This document shows, piece by piece, positions 57,192 to 64,000 of a stretch of 64,000 nt of DNA. A program made the position numbers and the translations under genes. The notes beneath the pieces were generated by a model that worked only from the letters and a program-made list of their open reading frames with translations, had not been told where the DNA came from and made no database searches. The stretch lies in the NCBI RefSeq assembly GCF_019218745.1, contig NZ_JAHUXA010000002.1, positions 124,001 through 188,000 on the forward strand, written 5' to 3'. The stretch's first letter is position 1. Each line of letters opens with the position of its first letter. This DNA comes from Enterobacter sp. ENT03 (GTDB lineage Bacteria > Pseudomonadota > Gammaproteobacteria > Enterobacterales > Enterobacteriaceae).

Positions 57192-59264
57192 TTAGTGCAG
57201 CGTATCTTTATCAATTCCCAGCCGCTTCATTCTTGAGAGCAGCGTCGTGCGTTTTAATCCCAGCCGCTGCGCCGCGCCTTTCGGTCCGGCGACCACGCCG
57301 TTAGTTTCACGCAGGATCCTGACGATCAGCTGATACTCGTCTTCGCCCTCCAGCGGGGTTTCCACCGGCGCACTGTGAGGTTGCGGCACGCTCATTTCCG
57401 CCATCGACAGTTGCAGGACGTTACCCCGCGTCAGCAGTACCGCGCGCTCGACGACATTTTCCAGCTCGCGCACGTTCCCCGGCCACGGCTGGTTGCTTAA
57501 GGTGCGCAGCGTTTCGGCAGGAATACTGTCGATATTGCGTCCCAGCCGATGGGCGATTTTAAAGGTGAAGGCTTTCACCAGCAGCGGAATATCTTCCGGG
57601 CGTTCGCGCAGCGGTGGAATGCGGATCGGGAAAACATTCAGGCGATAGTAGAGATCGCTGCGAAATTCGCGATCCGCCACCATCTGTTGCAGGTCGCGGT
57701 TAGTGGCGGCGATCAGGCGCACATCCGTCTGGATCAGCTTATTGCTGCCGAGACGCTCAAACTCCTGCTCCTGCAAGACGCGCAGCAGCTTCGGTTGCAG
57801 TTCGAGCGGCATATCGCCCACTTCATCCAGGAACAGCGAGCTTTTATCCGCCAGTTCGAAGCGGCCAATGCGCTGCGCGCTGGCACCGGTAAAGGCACCG
57901 CGCTCATGCCCAAAGAGATCGCTTTCCAGCAATCCGGCAGGCATGGCGGCGCAGTTCATTTTCACCATCCGCCGTGCGTTGCGTCCGCTGAGATTGTGAA
58001 TGGCGCGCGCTATCAGTTCCTTACCGGTACCGGTTTCACCGAGGATGAGCACCGTACTGTTGCTTTTCGCCACCATCTCCACCTGTTGCAGCACGCTGTA
58101 CATGGCTTCACTGCGGCCGATGATCTCCCCGAATTCGCTGTCCACGTTGTTTAACTGCTCGGTCAGCGCGAGGTTTTCATCCACCAGCCGCTCTTTCAGC
58201 CGGTGAATTTCCTGATACGCCTGAGCATTATCGACGGCGATGGCCACGCGTTCCGCGATCTGCCGCAGCAACGACAGCGTGGAAGGCGTGAAGGTTTCGC
58301 CATCGCACTGCGCCAGTTTGAGTACGCCAAGCAGCGTGGAACCGGACATCAGCGGCAGCAGGCACAGGGTCTGGATCTGATTGCCCCAGGTTTCAAACAG
58401 CCGACGCTCATAGGGCGCCAGCTTGTCGCGCTCATGCAGTTTCAGCACCAGCACGTCTTTACTTTCAAAGACCCGCTCCGAAAGCGTACCCGCTTCGTCC
58501 ACTTCACTTTGTTCATGCACCGGCGAGCGGTCATTGGGATAGTGCGTGGAATAAATAGTCAGTTTGCCCTTGCGACTGCTGCGCAGCACGATGCTGATGG
58601 CGTCGATGTGGAAATAGTGGTGGATCTCTTTCGCCACTTCGCTGACCAGCTCGTCAATGTCCAGCCGGGACAGCACCGCATTGGTGATGGCGACCAGAAT
58701 GCGGAAGTTATCGCGCTCGCGGCACAGCAATTCGTGATCGGATGCGCCGTCAGGGTGCTGCTGAAGATGTTCCACCACCACGCCGATAAGCTGAGTGAGG
58801 GTATGCAGGCGGGCATACTCTTTCTCGCTCCAGGGCGTGTCGGCCTGGCGGATAAACTCGCAGCCGCCAAAAATCCGCCCGTCTACCGCCAGCGGCAGCA
58901 GGCCGTAGTGCCCCCATTGCTCGTACAGGCTGCTGGCTGCCAGTTGCGGCCAGGTATCGCAGAACTCGGCATAATTACAGTGCAGCGCTTCCGGGCGGGA
59001 GAGAATGCGCCGCACCGGGCCGTTCGCCAGCAGGGTGTCATCCTCGTATTTCACCCTACGGTCGTCTGCCCGCGTGGCGTAATAACGGGCACGATGTTCG
59101 TCGGCGTTCCACAAGATGATCGCCGCGCTGTCTGCAAGGCCCGATTGCCTGACCAGCTGCGTCAGGCTCTGACAGAGCGACGCCAGGTCGGACTGATGTA
59201 ATAACGTGCGCGTAATATCAAACAGACCTTGCTGCCCGAGATCGCTCATCGGTGTATACGACAT
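57192..59264 (-). CDS. fhlA: Formate hydrogenlyase transcriptional activator FhlA
   Basis: Sigma-54-dependent activator that senses formate and switches on hyc, hyp and fdhF. Starting at MSYTPMSDLGQQGLFDITRTLL gives 690 residues, close to E. coli (692); 25 upstream codons are open but lack family similarity. Two GAF domains (about 15-170 and 200-345) precede the AAA+ domain, which has GETGTGKE, the sigma-54 contact GAFTGA and DEVGDMPLELQPKLLRVLQ. A C-terminal Fis-type helix-turn-helix (GPKGAAQRLGLKRTTLLSRM) follows. It has no receiver domain, as expected. Confidence 0.96.
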   Translation of the reverse strand: MSYTPMSDLGQQGLFDITRTLLHQSDLASLCQSLTQLVRQSGLADSAAIILWNADEHRARYYATRADDRRVKYEDDTLLANGPVRRILSRPEALHCNYAEFCDTWPQLAASSLYEQWGHYGLLPLAVDGRIFGGCEFIRQADTPWSEKEYARLHTLTQLIGVVVEHLQQHPDGASDHELLCRERDNFRILVAITNAVLSRLDIDELVSEVAKEIHHYFHIDAISIVLRSSRKGKLTIYSTHYPNDRSPVHEQSEVDEAGTLSERVFESKDVLVLKLHERDKLAPYERRLFETWGNQIQTLCLLPLMSGSTLLGVLKLAQCDGETFTPSTLSLLRQIAERVAIAVDNAQAYQEIHRLKERLVDENLALTEQLNNVDSEFGEIIGRSEAMYSVLQQVEMVAKSNSTVLILGETGTGKELIARAIHNLSGRNARRMVKMNCAAMPAGLLESDLFGHERGAFTGASAQRIGRFELADKSSLFLDEVGDMPLELQPKLLRVLQEQEFERLGSNKLIQTDVRLIAATNRDLQQMVADREFRSDLYYRLNVFPIRIPPLRERPEDIPLLVKAFTFKIAHRLGRNIDSIPAETLRTLSNQPWPGNVRELENVVERAVLLTRGNVLQLSMAEMSVPQPHSAPVETPLEGEDEYQLIVRILRETNGVVAGPKGAAQRLGLKRTTLLSRMKRLGIDKDTLH

Positions 59265-59342
59265 ATCGCTATTCCAGAATGGCACCGAAAACCGGTGCAA
59301 AAAAAAGCATGAATTTATATATACGTGCTTGCGGCACAAAAA

Positions 59343-60353
59343 TCAGCAAATGCGCGGCAGCGGTTCGGCGTGAGGCAGATCCAGCATGCGCTTCACGCCG
59401 TACAATCCGGCAAGACGCACGCCCTGGCGCGCCACCACCTCGCCGATCATTGCTGCCTCGCGGCCCAGCGGATGGGCGCGCAGACGCTCCAGCACCGCGT
59501 CGGCGGCCTGGCGTTCTACGGCGATCACCAGTTTGCCTTCATTGGCAAAATTCAGCGCCTCCAGCCCCAGCAGTTCACAGACGCCGCGCACCGCGGGTTT
59601 CATCGGCACGTCGCGCTCGCGCAGTTCGATGCCGTAACCGCAGCAGGCGGCAAACTCATGTACCACTGCGTTTACGCCGCCGCGCGTGGCATCGCGCAGG
59701 GCTTTGACGCCGTGAATATCGCGCAGGGACTGGATAAGCGGCGTCAAGACGGCGCAGTCGCTGACCAGATCGCCATCCAGACCGAGGTTTTCCCGCAGAT
59801 TAAGGATTGTCGCGCCGTGATCCCCCAGCGTGCCACTCACCAGCAGGACGTCACCGGGTTGCAGCTGTTGCGCCCCCCAGCGGATCCTGGCGGGAATAGC
59901 GCCAATCCCGGCAGTATTGATAAAAAGCTTATCCGCCGCGCCGCGCTGCACCACTTTGGTATCGCCGGTCACGATGGCGATGTCGGCAGCTTTCGCCGTC
60001 GCCGCCATGCTGTTGACCACGGCCCGCAGCGTGTCGAGGGGCAGACCCTCTTCGAGAATAAAGCCGCAGGAGAAGAAGCGCGGCAGCGCGCCGCTCACCG
60101 CCACATCGTTAGCGGTACCGCAGATGGCGAGCTTGCCGATGTCGCCGCCGGGGAAAAACAGCGGATCGATAACGTAGCTGTCGGTGGAGAAGGCCAGCCG
60201 GTCGCCCGCGGCGGTGAGCGTGGCGAGATCAAGCCGTGCCTGATCTTCCTGCTCCGCCAGCCACGGATTATCAAACGCCTGCATAAACAGGCTATTGATC
60301 AACTGCTGCATCGCCTGACCGCCGCTGCCGTGGGCCAGTTGCACTGTACTCAT
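59343..60353 (-). CDS. hypE: Hydrogenase maturation protein HypE (carbamoyl dehydratase)
   Basis: Makes the thiocyanate-bearing C-terminus that supplies cyanide ligands for the NiFe hydrogenase iron. The 336 residues equal E. coli HypE and end PRIC, so the essential terminal cysteine is present. The PurM-like ATP-binding text includes THE-like TDSYVIDPLFFPGGDIGKLAI and ATRGGVNAVVHEFA. It overlaps hypD by four bases. Confidence 0.96.
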   Translation of the reverse strand: MSTVQLAHGSGGQAMQQLINSLFMQAFDNPWLAEQEDQARLDLATLTAAGDRLAFSTDSYVIDPLFFPGGDIGKLAICGTANDVAVSGALPRFFSCGFILEEGLPLDTLRAVVNSMAATAKAADIAIVTGDTKVVQRGAADKLFINTAGIGAIPARIRWGAQQLQPGDVLLVSGTLGDHGATILNLRENLGLDGDLVSDCAVLTPLIQSLRDIHGVKALRDATRGGVNAVVHEFAACCGYGIELRERDVPMKPAVRGVCELLGLEALNFANEGKLVIAVERQAADAVLERLRAHPLGREAAMIGEVVARQGVRLAGLYGVKRMLDLPHAEPLPRIC

Positions 60354-61471
60354 GCTTCACACTCCTGACTGCGATAGTGATACCAGGCGGCGCAGGCCCC
60401 TTCCGAGGAGACCATCAGCGCGCCAAAGGCCGACTGCGGATTGCAGGTTTTGCCGAATAGCGGGCACTGGTGCGGTTTGCATTTACCGGTCAGCACGTCA
60501 CCGCAACGGGCGCGGGGATCGTCATAGGCCTGTTGCGGGGCAGGGCGAAAATGCGCCTGCGCATCAAAGGACTGGTACGCCGGTGTGAGTTGCACGCCGG
60601 AGTGGTCGATCATGCCAAGTCCGCGCCATTCGCTTTTACCTTCGACGCAGAACACCTCGGCCATGGCCTGACGGGCCAGCGCGTTGCCGCCATCCGGCAC
60701 CACGCGGCGGTACTGATTTTCGACGCGACTGCGGGCTGCTATTTTCTGCTCAACCAGCATCAGTACGCCTTGCAGTAGATCAAGGGGTTCGAAACCCGCC
60801 ACCACTAACGGGCGCTGAAAGTCGCTGGCGATAAAATTATAAGCGTCGATGCCAATCACCATACTGACGTGCCCCGGCGCTAAAAAGGCATCAATACCGT
60901 TGTCCGGTGCGTCCAGCAGGCTGCGCAGCGTCGGGATCAGCGTGATGTGCTGGCAGAAAAAATAGAAATTAGGAAGGCCGCGCGCCTTCGCCTGTTGCAG
61001 CGTAATGGCGGTGGCGGGCATGGTGGTTTCAAAACCGAGGCCGAAAAACACCACCTTGCGCTGGGGGTTTTCCGCCGCCAGCGTCAGCGCATCCATCGGC
61101 GAGTAGACAATGCGAATATCCGCGCCGCGCGCTTTCGCCTGCAACAGCGAACCGTTTTTTCCCGGTACGCGAAGGGCATCGCCGAAGGTGCAGAAAATGA
61201 CCTCCGGGCGGCTGGCGATCTCCACGCAGCTGTCGATGCGTCCCATCGGCAACACGCACACCGGGCAGCCCGGCCCGTGAATGAATTCGATATTCTCCGG
61301 CAGCAGCTGATCGAGGCCGAATTTGAAAATCGCGTGAGTATGGCCGCCGCACACTTCCATAATGCGCAGCGGGCGGGCAGCGGTGTACGACAGCAGGCGG
61401 GCGCGATCCCGCAGCCGCTCGATCAGCTGCATCACCTGTTCCGGGGCGCGGTATTCATCAACAAAACGCAT
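60350..61471 (-). CDS. hypD: Hydrogenase maturation protein HypD
   Basis: Iron-sulfur protein that, with HypC, assembles the Fe(CN)2CO group. Starting at [21 protein letters not shown] gives 373 residues, as in E. coli. Conserved motifs are MEVCGGHTHAIFKFG, GPGCPVCVLP, GFETTMPATA and C-terminal 4Fe-4S cysteines in DDPRARCGDVLTGKCKPHQCPLF. It is coupled to hypC upstream and hypE downstream. Confidence 0.96.
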   Translation of the reverse strand: MRFVDEYRAPEQVMQLIERLRDRARLLSYTAARPLRIMEVCGGHTHAIFKFGLDQLLPENIEFIHGPGCPVCVLPMGRIDSCVEIASRPEVIFCTFGDALRVPGKNGSLLQAKARGADIRIVYSPMDALTLAAENPQRKVVFFGLGFETTMPATAITLQQAKARGLPNFYFFCQHITLIPTLRSLLDAPDNGIDAFLAPGHVSMVIGIDAYNFIASDFQRPLVVAGFEPLDLLQGVLMLVEQKIAARSRVENQYRRVVPDGGNALARQAMAEVFCVEGKSEWRGLGMIDHSGVQLTPAYQSFDAQAHFRPAPQQAYDDPRARCGDVLTGKCKPHQCPLFGKTCNPQSAFGALMVSSEGACAAWYHYRSQECEA

Positions 61472-61758
61472 CACTGGCCTCCGGTGTGGTGGGCGTCACC
61501 GTACAGCAGCGCGCCGACATCCGGCTCTACGTCGAACATATTTTGCAGGGCGCTCAGCGTGTCGCGGGCTTCCGCTTCGTTGATCACGCTCATCGCAAAG
61601 CCCACGTGCACCAGCACCCACTGGCCAAGACGCGACTGGCCCGTGTCGTCGGTGCTGCCGACCAGCGTCAGATCCACGTCGCGCTGAATGCCGCAGACGT
61701 CCACTTTCGCCTGTACCCCGTCAATGGCGCTGATTTGCCCCGGTACGCCTATGCACAT
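61471..61758 (-). CDS. hypC: Hydrogenase maturation chaperone HypC
   Basis: Small chaperone that carries the iron group with HypD and loads it onto the HycE precursor. The 95 residues begin MCIGVPGQI; Cys2, exposed after Met removal, is the essential residue. [21 protein letters not shown] is the conserved core. It is slightly longer at the C-terminus than E. coli HypC (90). It overlaps hypB by ten bases. Confidence 0.95.
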   Translation of the reverse strand: MCIGVPGQISAIDGVQAKVDVCGIQRDVDLTLVGSTDDTGQSRLGQWVLVHVGFAMSVINEAEARDTLSALQNMFDVEPDVGALLYGDAHHTGGQ

Positions 61759-62618
61759 TGTTGCGCCTCCAGCCAGCCCAGCCAGCGGTCCATACCTTCG
61801 CCGTTGGTGGCGGAAATCAGCATCACTTCAATCTGCGGATTCACCGCCTTTGCTGCGGCAATACAGCTTTCAACATCGAAATTCAGGTACGGCAGCAGGT
61901 CGATTTTATTGAGCAGCATCAGCGAGGCGGCGGCAAACATATGCGGATACTTCAGCGGTTTGTCTTCGCCTTCGGTGACGGACAACACCGCGACTTTATG
62001 CCGCTCGCCTAAATCAAAGCTCGCCGGGCACACCAGGTTGCCGACGTTCTCGATAAACAAAATCCCGCCATCGTCCAGCGGTAAACGCGGCGCGGCGTCG
62101 GCGATCATCTGCGCATCCAGATGGCAGCCTTTACCGGTATTCACCTGAATCGCCGGGGTGCCGGTGGCGCGAATACGCGCGGCGTCGTTCACCGTTTGCT
62201 GATCGCCTTCAATGACCGCGCAGGCGGTTTTCCCTTTCAGGCGCAGCAGGGTTTCGGTGAGCAGGGTGGTTTTACCGGAGCCGGGGCTGGAGACCAGGTT
62301 CAGCACCAGCAGCTCGCGGGCAGCGAAGCGCGCGCGGTTGCGGGCGGCAAGCTGGTTATTTTTGTCCAGCACGTCGATTTCCACTTCCAGCATCCGGCGC
62401 TGGCTCATGCCGGGGGCATGGGTGCCCGCCTCGCCGTGACCATAATGCAGATCGCCGTTGTCGGTTTGCGTCGGGCTGAAGGCGGTTTTCATGCCGGTGA
62501 TGGTCAGCCCTGGGCGGGCGGCTGGCGCAAAAGGCGCGCCGCGAAACGCCGAGTGCGGATTGTGCTCGTCGCCTTCTATATAGAGATTGCCTTCACTGCA
62601 ACCACAGGTGGTACACAT
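61749..62618 (-). CDS. hypB: Hydrogenase nickel-insertion GTPase HypB
   Basis: GTPase that delivers nickel to hydrogenase with HypA. The 289 residues start with the high-affinity nickel motif [12 protein letters not shown]. They hold the P-loop [11 protein letters not shown] near residue 110, the metal-binding Cys-His of GKGCHLDAQ near 165 and the G4-like NKIDLLPYL. No His-rich storage tract is present. Confidence 0.96.
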   Translation of the reverse strand: MCTTCGCSEGNLYIEGDEHNPHSAFRGAPFAPAARPGLTITGMKTAFSPTQTDNGDLHYGHGEAGTHAPGMSQRRMLEVEIDVLDKNNQLAARNRARFAARELLVLNLVSSPGSGKTTLLTETLLRLKGKTACAVIEGDQQTVNDAARIRATGTPAIQVNTGKGCHLDAQMIADAAPRLPLDDGGILFIENVGNLVCPASFDLGERHKVAVLSVTEGEDKPLKYPHMFAAASLMLLNKIDLLPYLNFDVESCIAAAKAVNPQIEVMLISATNGEGMDRWLGWLEAQQCA

Positions 62619-62621
62619 GTT

Positions 62622-62972
62622 TCACTCCTGTTCAATTTCCAGACGCTGAATTTGCAGACCGTCGTCGGCGACAATCTGTAACCTGTCGCTGTGACACTGT
62701 GGGCAACGGCGCACGCGCTGGCTCAGTAAGGTGACGTACTGCTGACACTGCCCACACCAGCACTCGGCCTGCTGTTCATCGAGATGCAGTACACAGCCTT
62801 CCGCCAGCGTGCCGCGGCAGACCAGATCAAAGCAGAAGCGCAGCGCGCTGCTCTCGACGCATGAAAATGCGCCGATTTTTAACCACACGCCGGATACGCG
62901 ACGCGCCCCGTGTGCCGCAGCCTGTTGCTCAATGAGTTCCAGCGCGCGCTGGCAAAGCGTAATTTCATGCAT
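62622..62972 (-). CDS. hypA: Hydrogenase nickel-incorporation protein HypA
   Basis: Nickel and zinc protein that works with HypB. Starting at MHEITLCQRALELIEQQA gives 116 residues, the E. coli length. His2 and the N-terminal amine bind nickel. The zinc site is made of two CXXC pairs, CWCGQC and CPQC. The frame is open 12 codons further up, but Met at 62972 is the conserved start. It is first in hypABCDE and is preceded by a sigma-54 promoter. Confidence 0.95.
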   Translation of the reverse strand: MHEITLCQRALELIEQQAAAHGARRVSGVWLKIGAFSCVESSALRFCFDLVCRGTLAEGCVLHLDEQQAECWCGQCQQYVTLLSQRVRRCPQCHSDRLQIVADDGLQIQRLEIEQE

Positions 62973-63002
62973 AGCGCCTCCCGTTAGTCGATGGGCTAGC
63001 AA

Positions 63003-63020
63003 ATGCAATAACGATGCCAG
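63003..63020 (-). promoter_or_regulatory. Sigma-54 promoter for hypA
   Basis: Read on the minus strand, CTGGCATCGTTATTGCATTT has GG and GC separated by exactly ten bases, matching TGGCAC-N5-TTGC. It lies about 30 bases before hypA, where FhlA-dependent hyp transcription starts in E. coli. Confidence 0.75.
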
Positions 63021-63024
63021 CTCT

Positions 63025-63068
63025 CACTGACATGTCACTGACGATGTCGATGCTGACGAAATGACATG
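63025..63068. promoter_or_regulatory. Probable FhlA upstream activating sites
   Basis: TGTCGATGCTGACG (63045-63058) fits the FhlA core TGTCG-N4-TGACA with one mismatch. TGACATGTCA (63028-63037) and ATGACATGG (63061-63069) are further half-site-like copies. They sit between the two divergent sigma-54 promoters, so FhlA bound here could serve both. Confidence 0.55.
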
Positions 63069-63120
63069 GCACCGCCAGCACTAAATTAGTTTTTATTGTT
63101 TTAATTCAGATAGTTAAAAA

Positions 63121-63137
63121 CTGGCATAAAAACTGCT
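63121..63137 (+). promoter_or_regulatory. Sigma-54 promoter for the hyc operon
   Basis: CTGGCATAAAAACTGCTA has GG at 63123-63124 and GC at 63135-63136 with the required ten bases between. It lies about 35 bases before hycA and follows an AT-rich stretch (63080-63120) that suits IHF-aided looping. Confidence 0.75.
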
Positions 63138-63172
63138 AACAGCGGTTATCGCAACTAATTGGGTAACCTGAC

Positions 63173-63640
63173 ATGACCATCTGGGAAATTAGCGAAAAAG
63201 CTGACTACATTGCCGAACGGCATCAACGCCTCCAGGATGAATGGCGTCATTACTGCAACTCACTGGTTCAGGGGATCACCCTGTCAAAAGCGCGGCTGCA
63301 TCACGCCATGAGCTGCGCGCCGGACCGGGATCTGTGCTTTGTCCTGTTCGAACACTTTCCGGTTTACGTCACCCTCGCCGATGGCTTCAACAGCCACACC
63401 ATCGAGTATTACGTCGGCAGCAAAAACAGCGACGACAAGTTGTTGATCGCGCAGGCGCAGATCGGGCTGGATGGCCGCGTTGACGGCCACGTCAGTAACC
63501 GCTCCCGCGAAGCCGTGCTTGAACACTATCTCGATAAAATCGCGACGCTTTACAACGGCCTGTATGCAGCGATTGAAGAGGATCTGCCGATCGATCTGCA
63601 TCAGCTGGTGAACCGCCCGTTGCAGACGGCGCAGGCGTAA
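63173..63640 (+). CDS. hycA: Formate hydrogenlyase regulatory protein HycA
   Basis: Counteracts FhlA and so damps hyc/hyp expression. The 155 residues follow E. coli HycA (153): MTIWEISEKADYIAERHQRLQDEW, then NSLVQGITLSKARLHHAMSC and FNSHTIEYYV. It is first in the hyc operon, directly behind the sigma-54 promoter. No DNA-binding motif is visible, in line with its indirect action. Confidence 0.95.
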   Translation: MTIWEISEKADYIAERHQRLQDEWRHYCNSLVQGITLSKARLHHAMSCAPDRDLCFVLFEHFPVYVTLADGFNSHTIEYYVGSKNSDDKLLIAQAQIGLDGRVDGHVSNRSREAVLEHYLDKIATLYNGLYAAIEEDLPIDLHQLVNRPLQTAQA

Positions 63641-63720
63641 CCGCATGGGTGTCGATGAGTGTCGAAACAGACAGTGCATCGGCATGATTTCGTCAAAAAT
63701 GACCACCTGAGGAATGCCTG

Positions 63721-64000
63721 GTGAATCGTTTTGTAATTGCTGACTCCACCCTCTGCATCGGCTGCCACACCTGTGAAGCCGCCTGTGCCGAGACGCATCG
63801 CCAGCGCGGTTTGCAGTCTATGCCGCGGCTGAAAGTGATGCGCAACGAAAAAGAATCTGCGCCGCAGCTCTGTCACCACTGCGAAGACGCGCCCTGCGCC
63901 GGGGTCTGCCCGGTCAATGCCATTAACCGCGTCGATGGTGCGGTGCAGCTCAATGAAAGCCTGTGCGTCAGTTGCAAGCTGTGCGCCATCGCCTGTCCGT
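63721..64000 (+). CDS. hycB: Formate hydrogenlyase iron-sulfur subunit HycB (partial)
   Basis: Electron-transfer subunit between formate dehydrogenase H and hydrogenase 3. The window ends after 93 codons. A GTG start (GAGGA SD upstream) gives VNRFVIADSTLCIGCHTCEA, matching E. coli HycB from its first residue. Ferredoxin-type cysteine clusters are CIGCHTCEAAC, CHHCEDAPCAGVCP and CVSCKLCAIACP. It follows hycA by 80 bases. Confidence 0.95.
   Translation, partial: MNRFVIADSTLCIGCHTCEAACAETHRQRGLQSMPRLKVMRNEKESAPQLCHHCEDAPCAGVCPVNAINRVDGAVQLNESLCVSCKLCAIACP

Noticed and set aside
58203-60368. Two plus-strand frames of 332 and 347 codons opposite fhlA and hypE
   Set aside because: Both are antisense shadows of well-conserved genes, with no start signals or recognisable domains.

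Overview
The window is chromosomal DNA from a member of the Enterobacteriaceae close to the Escherichia/Klebsiella/Enterobacter group. Housekeeping genes such as rpoS, mutS, truD, pcm, cas1 and fhlA read almost residue for residue like their E. coli counterparts. They also keep the E. coli backbone order: cysH - cas/CRISPR - iap - cysDNC - ygbE - ftsB - ispDF - truD - surE - pcm - nlpD - rpoS - mutS - ygbA - fhlA - hypEDCBA - hycAB. I cannot name the genus from the sequence alone.

Bases 1-9,470 hold cysH and a complete type I-E CRISPR-Cas operon (cas3, cse1, cse2, cas7e, cas5e, cas6e, cas1, cas2). An AT-rich leader with a recognisable promoter follows, then an array of 55 repeats and 54 spacers (9,573-12,895). 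The array has two repeat versions and a decayed repeat running into the end of iap. Bases 12,950-18,604 hold iap, a second-type siroheme synthase gene (cysG) and cysD-cysN-cysC, the sulfate activation pathway that feeds cysH. Bases 18,653-25,447 carry ygbE, ftsB, the overlapping ispD-ispF-truD-surE-pcm chain, nlpD and rpoS. osmC and mutS follow on the minus strand.

In E. coli ygbA-fhlA lies next to mutS. Here about 28 kb of accessory DNA (about 28.8-56.7 kb) separates them. It opens with wreckage of a phage-type integrase, an IS630-type transposase and an IS3-type orfA around a broken polymorphic toxin gene and its likely immunity gene. Next come a type A chloramphenicol acetyltransferase; a regulator/hydrolase block (AraC, glutamine amidotransferase, secreted esterase, NTF2-like, truncated TetR, CGNR regulator, alpha/beta hydrolase); and mmuP-mmuM under a tandem MetJ operator. 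After these lie a 1,275-residue fusion of a glycoside-hydrolase, a glycosyltransferase and a UDP-galactopyranose-mutase-like domain; a stress cluster (KGG protein, PncC-like amidase, Mn catalase KatN, YciE); a tiny 32-residue ORF; an MFS exporter; a SymE-type toxin; a convergent pair of c-di-GMP-type proteins with degenerate motifs; sitABCD with an MntR box; and a DUF1493 pair with a truncated hcp.

The backbone resumes at 56.8 kb with ygbA behind an NsrR-type palindrome, fhlA, hypEDCBA, and the divergent start of the hyc operon (hycA, partial hycB), with sigma-54 promoters facing both ways. FhlA activates both hyp and hyc, HycA counteracts FhlA, and the Hyp proteins build the NiFe cofactor for the formate hydrogenlyase hydrogenase.
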